Source: Gnetum montanum
Taxonomy: Eukaryota > Streptophyta > Gnetopsida > Gnetales > Gnetaceae
NCBI GenBank assembly: GCA_015680685.1
Contig: MNCI01029617.1
Location: 53,633 to 117,632 of the forward strand
Reading direction: 5' to 3'
Length of the DNA: 64,000 bases
Numbering within the stretch: position 1 is the stretch's first letter; each line of letters starts with the position of its first letter. Position numbers and translations under genes: made by a program. The notes under the pieces are model-generated. The model was not told where the DNA came from, ran no database searches, and worked only from the letters and a program-made list of their open reading frames with translations. Shown here piece after piece: positions 54,179 to 64,000 of the stretch.

Positions 54179-56720
54179 ATGGACCATCTAATGTCCAACA
54201 TATCTTCTCACAGGAGAGATGCATTTGAACCACCACTGCCGCAAGAATGTCGGGTGGTATATAAACATCCCGATGAATATGTCCCTAATTTCATATTCAT
54301 CCTACATCAAGATGAACATCTTCAATGGCAGGACATGGAGGGTAGCATCGTGCTACTGCCCGACTGAGTAGCTCCTGCAATACTATACCATAATTTGGGC
54401 AGAATGGGCATCCAGGACTAAGTGGCGGAGTATGTCATGGAGGACCATGACTTCCGAGACTATCGTCCCATGGAAGCTCAATGGACAAGAGAATAACAGT
54501 AGGCTGAGAGATATCAACAACAGAAGAGGAAACACTTTACTAACCCCTTATTCTTGCAAGGGCCATAAGATGATGGAGATCTTGTATTTCATGATACTCA
54601 TTCGATCGAACTTCACCTGGGGTCACAAATCCTCTAGTCAGTCATATAGAATGAACCTCCAAGTAATCATGATCCGCAAGGGGATGGTGGATCATGAAGT
54701 AAAGTTGGAGGAGATGACCACGGTCATCGCTAGGGTAGATGGGGGGATCGACATTGAAGCGGTGGCAATGCCTCTCCTTCTTCTCCATCCTCCCCCTCTC
54801 CTTCACCTTCCTCCAGCTTAGGTTCTAAGCGTCAAAAGGTAAGGTTGGAGAGAAAGGATGGTGGTAAGCAGGTTCGAGCAGGGAAATGTGAGGGAGCATG
54901 CGACCAATCATGTGGCCCTTGCCAGCATGAAAGAAGGGGTAGTAGAAATCATCGCAGATGTCATAGTCCCCAACAGGACTATGATTCAAATGAGCCATTG
55001 TTAGCTACTTGAAGCATGCTCCACATTGCAGAGGCAGTTCATATCCCAAGCAGGCACATGAAGGATAGTCAGATCAAGTGTGTTGACATGAACAAAATTC
55101 CTAGATTTGAAGGGGGATACAACTATGTTCTGCAGACCCAGTTGCAGGCATTCCATGATACCTACACCCTACAAAACATTGATAACGATTGGCAACGATT
55201 GAAGCTGTTTCCTCGAACACTCATCAAAGAAGCCGAAAGTTGGTACCGGTCCTTAGAGCTGGAATCAGTCAGAAGATGGAGTATGATATTTGAAATCTTT
55301 AATGAAAAATATGAAACATACTCTAGAGTGGCAAATCTGAGAAGGCAGATCCAAGGTTGGAAACAAGGGAATCATGAACCCTTGGATGCCGCCATGAGTA
55401 GGTATTACTCACTGTTGCATCGGTGCCCTGGTCATGGTTATTCTCAGTGGGCACAGCTTTGCCACATTATTGATGGGCTCCATTTCAAAATGAGAAAGAC
55501 CCTTGGTGTCTATGCCAAGGGAAGGCTGTCAGAGCTAAGGACCCATCAGTTGCAGTGCCTTATTGATCAGGTGGCCAAAGAGGAAGGAGAACTCAGAAAA
55601 AAGGAGAGTGCTAAAGAATTCAACCAGGACCCTTCCCTTAGAAAAAAGGGGGTCTGATTTTGTGATGAGGACAAAGACTCACTACTGGAAGTAGCGGTGA
55701 ATCGAAAGACTTTGTCGTTACAAAAGTTTACATCTGAAGTATCGGCAAAGGTGGATAAAATATGGGACTCTTTGGACGAAAGATTCCAAAGTGTATTAAA
55801 AATTTCAGAAGAGTCCAAAGAATAGGGTAGTGACCATGATCGGCATAGGAAGAAGGGAGCTAAACATACCAAACACAAAGGTAAGGGAAAAGTTGCTACA
55901 GCTCAGCATGTTACAAAATCTGACGCTGAGGAGGATGTTGGATGTAGCATATGCCAATATGAACATCCAAAGGGATGTTTTCCTATGGTGACTCCCCTAA
56001 AAGAGTCTGGGGTCTATGCCTTAAACCCTCGTTTGGCGCAAAGGTAGATGCCCCAAAGGTTGCCTTATTCACAAGGCAACCCTCAATGATTCCACCAGCA
56101 GTAGCAAGGATACTATCCAAGTGAAATTCCTCCACAACCATATGAGTATTTCCAATAGTGGTAGCAACCACAAGCATGGGGGATGCCACCTCCAAGGTAG
56201 CAGTACCCTTACAAGCAACCAAATCCATATGGGTACTATGTTCAGTAGGTTGTCTCTCCAAGAGAGTCTTCCAGTCATGCGGCCTTTTCCAATTACTACC
56301 ACCCCCTGAATATTTCAAACATCCATCTCTATCACCCAGGGGAAAAAATCCACATCACTTCTACCCTCCATCACCTTCTTCACGCACTCCTCCACATCAT
56401 CCCTCTCCATTGCCACCTGCTCCATCCATGTAGGGAGAAATACTGCCACAGCCACAACAACAAAATGCTACGAGGCTATTAACTTACAACCAGCATCTAG
56501 GTCAAGTGGATTGGAACCCAAGCCACGTAAACGTTCTTTCTTCCAGCCCAATAATCCAAATACACCCTCACCAATGCCTATGGCTAGTACATTAGAACCT
56601 ACCAACGCCTCTACCATCATACTGCCTGAGCAGTCCTCCACTCCGCCACAATCCAACGTCCAGACAGTCATGCTCACACATGCCATGACCAAGTGGATCA
56701 AGGCTGGGTCTCTCCCCTAG
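54179..56720 (+). pseudogene. Element F gag (Athila-like)
   Basis: ATG at 54179 starts a possible N-terminus (MDHLMSNISSHRRDAFEPPL). The capsid part is open at 55016-55657: WQRLKLFPRTLIKEAESWYR, SLELESVRRWSMIFEIFNEK, VANLRRQIQGWKQGNHEPLD and YYSLLHRCPGHGYSQWAQLC fit Athila gag (KLFPFSLxxxAxxWL...CPHHGxxxWxxxxxFYxGL). The zinc knuckle CSICQYEHPKGCF lies at about 55.94 kb. A Gln/Pro-rich region follows (56.0-56.7 kb). Frames are broken by stops and indels; reverse-strand open stretches here are shadows. Confidence 0.8.
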
Positions 56721-57060
56721 AAATTAATAGATCCGGGAAGCCCCCTTGTATATCTTTAGGTGGCTGGGAATGAGCCATGTAAAGATCTTCTAGACTCAAG
56801 GTCAGGGGTTAATCTAATCTCTCATGATATGTACAAGAACTAGAACCCACCCCTGCTAAAGAAGAGCAACATCCTTCTCGAGTTAGCAGACCAATCCATC
56901 ATCATTCCTTTGGGTTTGGTGGAGGACAATGTGACCACCATCTGTGGGTGGTCCTACCCTACTGACTTCCTAGTCATCTGTGTTGAAAACTATAAGGGGA
57001 ACTTCCCAATCATCATGGGAAGATCCTGGCTAAGCATGATGGATGCATGACTAGGACTCT
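56721..57060 (+). pseudogene. Element F protease
   Basis: DLLDSRSGVNLISHDMYKN at about 56.78-56.84 kb is the active-site block; the Gly after DS is Arg (AGG for GGG), a disabling change. NFPIIMGRSWLSMMDA at about 57.0 kb is the C-terminal flap. Preceded by proline-rich gag end and followed by a linker to RT. Confidence 0.75.
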
Positions 57061-58880
57061 GAGATCTATCCCTGGAAATTTCATAGGAAAATCCTTTTGG
57101 GAAGATCGAGAAGAAAAGAGTTCCATGCATCATGTACAGTGACTCCGGGTGCAACTATGTGCAGCAGCTATGGTCCACTGAGTGGATATCCATTCAAGCA
57201 TGCAGTTGATTTACTGAGGAATCACAAATTTAATAATGCCTGTACATGGTAGCCACTAACCAAGAGGGCACCCAGTGGCTAACAGCTAATCCTACTAGCA
57301 ACACAATTTTCATGGAACCATCTAAGGGGCTAGTGCAAGCCTATATTGATAGCATGGATGTGATGGAGGATATTCATCGACAAACCTCCATCGTTGATGA
57401 CTTTGATGACTGAGGAAAGCTAGAGATCCCTGAGAGCTTCAAGCAAGAGCCCCTTGAACTAAAATCCCTACCGACTCATTTAGACTATGCATTCTTGAAA
57501 AATGGCAAGCCAGTAATTATCAACACTACCCTTGCTCCTGAACAAAAAAAGAAGTTGCTGGTGATGGTAAAAAAATGGGTTTCTACATTCGCATGGTCCT
57601 ATTCTGAGCTGGTTGTAGTTGATCCCAGGATCTGCTAGCACTGGGTCTACCTTGACCCTTCCATGAAGCCATGACGACAACCACAAAGACAGTTGAATCC
57701 CAAGTTGAAGCAAATAGTAAAGGATGAAATTGAAAAACTACTTAAGGCACGATTCATCTATTCACTCACCGATAGAGAATGAACTAGCCCACTCATTATC
57801 ATACCCAAGAAAGATTGCAAGTGGAGGGTTTGTATCGATTTCCAGTTGCTCAATATGGCAACTTTCAAGGACCACTTCCCGCTTGCATTTGTGGACCAAG
57901 TGTTGGACACAATCACAGGACACCAATATTATAGCTTTTTCGATGGTTATAGTGGTTATAACCATATTCAAATCACACTAGAGGACCAGGCCAAAACTAC
58001 TTTTACGATTCCATGAGGGACTTTTGCATATAAGAAGATGCCATTTGGCCTATGCAATGCACTTGCAATGTTTCAATGTCTTGTCTTGAGCATCTTCATG
58101 GATGACTTATCCACCTATGGTGCCACGTTCAATCAAGCATTAGACCACCTAGAGAAAGTTCTAAAGAGTTGTGTAGACACTAATCTATGGCTCAACTAGA
58201 AAAAAAGCCATCTAATGTTCCAAGAGGGCCTAGTATTGGGGAATCTCATTTCATCAACAGGGATTAGTGTAGACCCTGAAAAGATTAGGGTCATCCAAGG
58301 AATTACCCACCAACCAAGTACTATCAAGATGTGCAGTCATTCCTTGGACACACTGGTTACTACCGGTGCTTCATTGAACACTTCTCAAAGATAGCCCAAC
58401 CGTTGGTAGAGCTTACAAAGAAGGACGTTCCATTTGTCTAGACCAAAGAATGCGAGTCCACATTCCAAGAGCTAAAGTAGAAACTCATAGAAGCTCTAGT
58501 TCTACAGGCACCTGATTAGGCCAGACCTTTCCATATTATGATGGATGCCTCCAACTATGCTTTGGGAGCCATGCTTACACAGTGTGACGATCAGAAACGT
58601 CTGTATTATATCCACTATGCAAGCCATAGCATTCTGGGTGAACAACTGAACTATACCATCTTGAGAAATAATTGATGGCAGTGGTCTTCGCATTGGATAA
58701 ATTCTAGTATTATGTGCTCAAATACGAGGTGTTTGTGCACATATACCATAGTGCTATCCAGTTCCTGATGAACAAACCAAAGGTAAGCCCCCACATAATC
58801 CGGTGGCTACTGATTCTTGAAGAGTTTGATCTGACCTTGGTAGACAGAAAGGGGTTCGAGAAATACTTAGGATCTTGAGG
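57061..58880 (+). pseudogene. Element F reverse transcriptase and RNase H
   Basis: LVMVKKWVSTFAWSYSELVV near 57.57 kb, then IEKLLKARFIYSLTDREW, SPLIIIPKKDCKWRVCIDF and QYYSFFDGYSGYNHIQITLE (first catalytic Asp). FAYKKMPFGLCNALAMFQ is followed by VLSIFMDDLSTYGATF; about 11 residues before FMDD are missing compared with Athila. Connection and RNase H: ARPFHIMMDASNYALGAMLT and QKRLYYIHYASHSILGEQLN. It stops being recognisable after EEFDLTLVDRKG near 58.86 kb. No integrase follows: the sequence passes straight into the reverse gene. Confidence 0.85.
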
Positions 58881-61311
58881 TCTGATGATGTTGCCAAAGC
58901 TTGTATAGAGGACCTCGAGTTCTATGTTTGTTGTTGCCAGCTTCTGTTTTGTTTCTTTGTGCACCTAGAACTCACCGTCGTATAGAGAATACGAGGCGGC
59001 CACTTCTTTCTATAGATTTGACCGTGGTCTCCCGGTTGTGAGCATAGCCAAGTTTGCATACCAAAGGTTGGCTAACTCCATGTATTTTTTCATTTCTTCA
59101 ATTTGCAGCTCCTTTAGGCGGATCTCCACTTTGTTGTAGGCATTCAATCCATTGAAGATGGAGGGCCATACATTGCCTCCTTCTTGGAGCTACTGGAGCA
59201 CTTGGTTCATCTGGGCCTTAGCAACTTGAATGTGCTTCTCTTTTACCTATTTCTGTAATCCCACTTGGTCCCTATAATGATTTTTGACTCTTTCAAACAT
59301 TAGGGCCTAGTTCTTCCAAGCGGAAATTTTGATTGCATACTTTTGTCGCAATGCCCAAACTTCCTCCATTGACAGATTCTGATTCTCAGGAACCAACCTT
59401 CTCATATCGACGTTCACCCTAGCTATCTCCTCTTGCTATCAGTGGATGAAATCATTCATGTGCTCATTCTTTGTACCAACATTGCGTAGGTGATGAACTT
59501 CGACAGTCAGTTGCACATTCTCCTGGCGAACCTTGGCCAAGTCTTTCTCTAAATGATACGCTCGAGTGTCTGCTATGGCCTTATCTAGGATCGTTGTCTC
59601 CCTTTCATCCTCAACAACCTGAAGTTTAAGCTAAAGCTATTGGAAAGCTTCATCTCTAGTGATCTCGTGGTTGATAACAGCCTCCAGTTGCCCTTCCAAA
59701 ACAAAGCTTTTTCTCCTTGCCGATAACAGCTTCGACTGGGTTGTAGTGATGTTCTTCAAAAGATCAAAGACATCCAGAAGTGGTTGCCCGATTCCTACCA
59801 GTCGGTGTAACATTTCTTCATGTTGGGTTGCATCCATCTTGCTATGTGAAGTTTCGGCAAACATCTGTACATCTTGTAGTCCATGGATTTCTGGTACAAG
59901 TGCTGCTGATGTATTGAGAGTAGTAGCAATGGTATCAGCAACCACTTCGGCTACAACTTCTTGTTCCTGGTGCTACATCACCAAGACCATCTCCCCCTCA
60001 CCATCCTCCAAGCATACTGAGAAGGTAGCAGCATACCCTGATATTTTAGGGAATAACTGCTGGGTTGTAGTTGATACATCTTGGATGCTTGGATCTATTT
60101 TGGTTGGAATGGGTGCTCGAGTGGTAGAAAATATCAGCCCTGTCCTCTCAAGAAAGCTGACTGATTGCGCCACTTGCTCCAGGTGACTCATGGAAGGGCA
60201 ATAGACCGAAGGATCATCTCCTCCACCAGTTCTGCCAGATTACTCTCACTGAGTCCAGAGCATTTCCTGGATCTCATGGATGTATGTTGCTATTCTTTGT
60301 AAGCCCAGCTACGTTGTTTGCACAGGTGATGGAGATGGTTGTTGCTCTTCCTCTATCTTTGTGGTGACAAGCGTTTTGTCTTTCATCATTTCTTTCCACA
60401 AGGTAATTGGGGCGCATCGGATGATATCATTAGAGTACCGTGATATCCCTACACATTTTCATAGCTTTCGGATTAGGCAAGGAAAAGGGAGAGCATGTCT
60501 TCCACATTCGTTCTCTGCGAACCTCTTTTCAACTTCCAAAAATAATAGCTGTGGAAGACTCATGGGAAATTTTCCACTTAAGGTGGCACACGCATGAGCG
60601 GAGAAGGCAATGATTTTGCTAGGTATTACCATTGGATTTAGATGGTAAGATACTACGTTTTAATAGACTCTCTCCACCATGGTCAAGGAGCCGAAATCCT
60701 TGTGCTCTACTCCATATCACTGTTGGATCCATTGCACCTTTACCCCTGGATCGGCTTGCTTAGGAATTTCCACCACATTTTCCCCAGTTTTGGGCAACCA
60801 CAGAGCTTGTGCTATTACTTCTGAAGAGTAAGAGATATATATCCTTGATTTTTACTCTTGACCCTGGATTCTAATTTGTCCAGAAGAGATATGTTTCTCC
60901 TAAGTACCATTCATCACAAGTTATGATGATTGGCCACATCGAGGAGCTCTACAATTGAAGTCTCACATCTTCTGGAGCATTCTCGAGGAATGGCCCAAAA
61001 TTTAACTCTTGGAGGATCATCCGTTGCACCTCACATGGCATAATAGCATTAAGGTAGGCTTGGGTCAGTGTGACCTCAAGCCGTGGTGCTATCCTAGGCA
61101 TCTCATCGCTTAGTAATTGCACGTCGAGAATCTCCTCTTTGGGAATCTAGTGGATAGATTCCACGTCACGTCATTCCCAGAAGGGTCCAATTGCATGAGA
61201 ACCCTCCGCATACTCTGGCAGTTGCACTCCTCATCCCCTTCCCATACGTGGGTGCTTGTCCCTTAGTTGTGATGGTCCTTTGTCCCTTGGATGCCTCGGT
61301 TTGGGTGCCAT
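58880..61311 (-). pseudogene. Reverse-oriented gene of element F
   Basis: ATG at 61311 (MAPKPRHPRDKG) directly follows a good splice acceptor (TTTGTTTTCAG), implying a 5' untranslated intron. Globular part: KEEILDVQLLSDEMPRIAPR, LEVTLTQAYLNAIMPCEVQR, LNFGPFLENAPEDVR; after a frameshift near 60.83 kb, EVIAQALWLPKTGENVVEIP, VVSYHLNPMVIPSKIIAFSA and HACATLSGKFPMSLPQLLFL. The tail from 60.19 kb is a long coiled coil (MSHLEQVAQSVSFLERTGLI; EGQLEAVINHEITRDEAFQ; LEKDLAKVRQENVQLTVEVH; EIRLKELQIEEMKKYMELAN) to about 58.88 kb. The globular part resembles the putative plant transposon protein domain. About a dozen stops. Role unknown. Confidence 0.65.
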
Positions 61312-61680
61312 CTGAAAACAAACATAATTATCCATTAGACCGTTCAAAAGTAGCCTAAAATGGTCTGTATATACCTTTTTCAGCTTGACCAAGTTATGTT
61401 AATGGCACAAGCACACTGTTAAGTCTCTTGGAGTGTTAAGTTAGGGGTTAGGGCCAAAGGTTTTGTAAGTAACAACTAATTAATTAATTAATTAATTACA
61501 CAAGGGCACAATCCCCCCATGACTAAGTGCATACCTCCAGGTTGCATAAATGGGAAAGGATAGGTTGATGCGAACATGCACTGGAATGTAGGTGCATTGG
61601 GAAGGGTTAGGTCAAAAAAATGGAAAAAATTTCCCTCAATTTGGATGCCAAATGATGAAAAATACAAAGTGCGATAGGGT
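61312..61680 (-). other. 5' untranslated region with probable intron of the F reverse gene
   Basis: Minus strand: a donor-like GGAGGTATGCAC at about 61535 and the acceptor TTTGTTTTCAG at 61312, which joins the ATG. Includes the AATT microsatellite (about 61473-61497). No coding sequence. Confidence 0.45.
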
Positions 61681-61800
61681 ATTTATAAGGGTTGGGCACT
61701 GCGTCGATGGGGCCGCATATAGGCGGCCGCATATACGCACTGGCTGCATATACGGGGCCCCATCTACATAGCACTGTTCACCCGTGGACCAGTGTTGACC
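61681..61800 (-). promoter_or_regulatory. Promoter of the element F reverse gene
   Basis: Minus strand: TTATAAATACCC (TATA, 61687-61681) preceded by GCGGCCCCATCGACGCAG (61716-61699), GCATATA-type repeats and GGGGCCCCGTATATGCAGCC (61761-61742). The first module matches 17 of 18 bases with 53168-53185 in F's own LTR promoter. Confidence 0.65.
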
Positions 61801-63325
61801 AACCCAAAAAAAACCCAAAATGAAAAATTCAAAAATCCAAATTGAGGTGATTAAAGCACAGAAAAGGCCAAATCATGGCTAAAGACAAGAGGAAGGAAAT
61901 TAAGTGTGAAAACAAAACAAAATTGGAGAACGTGGGTCAGAAAGAACTCAAGCAAGGATGAAATCGAACGATGGGACACTGAAACAATGAACCAAGAAAT
62001 CCAAAGGACTGGAGACTTAATAGGAAAAACCAAGAATATGCAGGTGGGTCCTCCCCATAGCAAGAAATAGCTATAAAGCCCCTGCATACCCTCGACACTA
62101 GGGTCCATGGGGCCGGGAGCCGATGAATGGTGTTACGAGTGAAGACACCAAACCAAGAGAAACCCGCCAAGGCATGAGAGACCAATAGGAAACATGATGA
62201 ACACACAACATAAAAAGGGCAGTGAGGTGAGTACGAATAGAAGAGAGAATGGAAGGAGAGGAGAAAATGGAAAGTCCAAGTGGCAGCCACATGAAACCCC
62301 ACGTGTAAGAGTGGTTAAGTGACCCGGTAGAACCTTCCTGAAATCAAACCCAAAACCATCCGTGACCAGTGACCTCGTAGCTACAAATGAAGTTCAGACC
62401 ATCCCCCAAGAAAATAGGAATCACCACATAGAAAACCACCACTCCAAGAAACATGAAAAGAGGGAAGTGAAATGGGACAAAGTTAGAGGGGACCAAGGAA
62501 GTCCCATAACAAATGTGGGTGGCCTGTGAGAGGTGATCTAAGGGGTGTGCTTTGAATTCCCACCACGATATGTTCTTTTTATCTTTCTGTGTGGGGGAAC
62601 CACACCATGAGAAGACCCATGCGTGTGTGCATGCATCTGATCAAGGGGTGTACTTTGAATCCTCAATTTATTTTATTTTGTTTTGTTTGTTTTGTGCTTT
62701 TTCTCTTTTCTTTTCTTTTTCTTTTTAATTTTATTTTTTTGAATGAGGACCACACCATGCAAGTTTGAACTAGCCAAAAAATTCCGTGGAGAGAGACATG
62801 GAGTGGTAGGAAATCCGTAAGGACACACCAACAACCTAGGGAACAGAACAGAACAACGAATAAAGCATTCCCCTTGAAGTCTCACCCGATTCAAACCAGT
62901 GAGTCATCCTACAATCAGGGAACTACACATTCATTAAAACATTTTTAATTGAAGGGGTTGCATGTGCACGACACAAGGAAAACCATGAGATGGTGAATGG
63001 GTGGATGACATGGACTCACTACCGAGTGTATGAAGTGGAACGATGTAAAACCAAGGACAACCATGCAAAGGCAGGAACCAGAAAACTAGGAAGACTATTA
63101 GAGTACCCATCGTAACGAAAATCGACTGCGCCAAACAATAGGATGATGACAAACAGTAAACAAAAAGAACACAAAAATGGAAAACAAAAAATTGTAAAAC
63201 AAACAAAAAAAAGTATAAAATGGTGAGGGATGTATGGAAGTGGATCAGCAGGGATGAGGGTCTCCCCCACGACTGAGTGGAAAGGAGAAGACACGAAAGA
63301 TGGAGCATGGATGATCGGTTGATGA
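61801..63325. other. Element F tail before the 3' LTR; no gene
   Basis: Non-coding. Two diverged copies of a block starting GATCTAAGGGGTGTGCTTTG / GATCAAGGGGTGTACTTTGA and ending GACCACACCATG-type sequence lie at about 62534-62620 and 62640-62760; the second contains a pyrimidine-rich tract. Minus-strand open stretches (61851-62302, 62934-63308) are hydrophobic, Phe/Leu/Ser-rich products of purine-rich sequence and have no family. Confidence 0.5.
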
Positions 63326-63845
63326 TTAGTTACTCATTTATTATTTATGTTTTCATTATTATAATTTCAATCGTTAGTGTTTATTTGTAGTTGTAAAAGA
63401 CATAAGTACGACCATCTCGAACATAATCCAAAGACTTGGTAAACCCAGCGATGTTTAACGTCTGGTAACCTAGCAGTGTTAGAAAATGCTCTGAACATGC
63501 TCGGAGGATGGGACTGGATGCTTATGCTAGGAGTAGTTAGAATATACACTAGGATAATTAGAGATTATATAATAGTTATTCATTACTTTCATACCTCACT
63601 TAGTCGTCGAAAAAGATAATTAAAAAGATATAAAAATCATTAGCCTTAGTCTCACTTAACCATCACAATAGAACTTTAAAAGTGAGATTAGGATGACAAC
63701 AACCGTTCTAACCCAAGGTTTCACTGGTTAGAAGTCTAGTGCATGTTAAGTGCTTACAGTCTGTGGAGTCTGTGGAGCTGGACTGAATCACGTGTGAACG
63801 CTCGTATTCGTATGGTTGGGCATAATGGTACCTAGCCGCTCATCA
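63326..63845 (+). mobile_element. 3' LTR of element F, lacking its U3 start
   Basis: Aligns with 53510-54030 from TTAGTTACTC to the shared end CCGCTCATCA. I estimate about 40 differences in 520 bp. The first half, including the TATA promoter, is absent. A small GTCTGTGGA duplication is seen near 63760. Confidence 0.88.
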
Positions 63846-63850
63846 ACTAT
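63846..63850. repeat. Target site duplication of element F, right copy (ACTAT)
   Basis: ACTAT directly after the LTR end, as at 53016-53020. Confidence 0.85.
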
Positions 63851-64000
63851 GTTATTAAAACTCATAGCCTATACTTTTCTATAGTTTTAGTTTTAGTTTC
63901 AAAATATACAAAATCAATTACAAAAAAATAATAAATTATTAATACCTAAAATTTTGCATGCTTCCATTTAAAATCTATTTTAAACAAGTAAAACTAAGAA

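Noticed and set aside
61470-61500. AATT microsatellite as a regulatory element
   Set aside because: A simple sequence repeat in an untranslated or intronic stretch; no further support.
61851-63308. Hydrophobic minus-strand open frames as membrane proteins
   Set aside because: Composition follows from purine-rich plus-strand sequence; overlapping frames, no motif and no conservation visible.
1-64000. tRNA, rRNA, snoRNA or intact host genes
   Set aside because: None recognised by eye in either strand; a tRNAscan or Infernal run would be decisive.

Overview
This window looks like repeat-dense nuclear DNA from a large-genome seed plant. A gymnosperm is possible, because old, nested, slowly decaying elements dominate, but that is a weak inference. 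I see no intact host gene, rRNA, tRNA or prokaryotic feature. Almost everything is LTR retrotransposon, mostly decayed by stop codons of the CAG/CAA-to-TAG/TAA and CGA-to-TGA kind. Elements are labelled A to G here for reference.

Nested core, 1-46.6 kb: five copies of one Ty3/gypsy Tat-like group (reverse transcriptase, then two RNase H domains, then integrase). Element A (15047-33590, + strand, 18.5 kb) is complete, with two LTRs, the target duplication GATAG, a primer-binding site and a polypurine tract. It sits inside element B (- strand, 5' LTR 38804-40858, 3' LTR remnant 12655-13460). B in turn appears to split element C (- strand: gag-pro 40.9-42.05 kb, pol 9.06-11.95 kb, 3' LTR up to 7971). 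Elements D (1-7.25 kb) and E (42.05-46.6 kb) are + strand gag-pro halves cut off by C's LTR and by an assembly gap.

The most unusual feature is shared by A, D and E. gag-pro ends at a conserved stop and is followed by a 27-bp-type GGCC repeat spacer. Then comes a multi-exon gene in the opposite orientation, about 4 kb long in A; only after it, in A, comes the RT-RH-INT frame. In A this reverse gene has a TATA-like promoter, a MAPK start, and introns whose removal keeps the reading frame. It encodes an FCP1/NIF-phosphatase-like domain, a second globular region and a coiled-coil tail. One intron lies at the same place in A, D and E.

Right part, 46.6-64 kb: an assembly gap (46610-47251), a Ty1/copia RT fragment, a GC-rich 5'-truncated poly(A)-tailed retrocopy G (49084-50508), a decayed copia gag on the - strand, and AT-rich DNA. 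Last comes Athila-like element F (53021-63845, target duplication ACTAT). F lacks a recognisable integrase and carries its own reverse gene (61311 to about 58880). The promoter of that gene shares GC-rich modules with F's LTR promoter.

A perfect 101-bp inverted repeat with a single N after each arm (41945-42459) marks a probable assembly artefact at the C/E boundary, so linkage across 42.0-42.5 kb should not be trusted.
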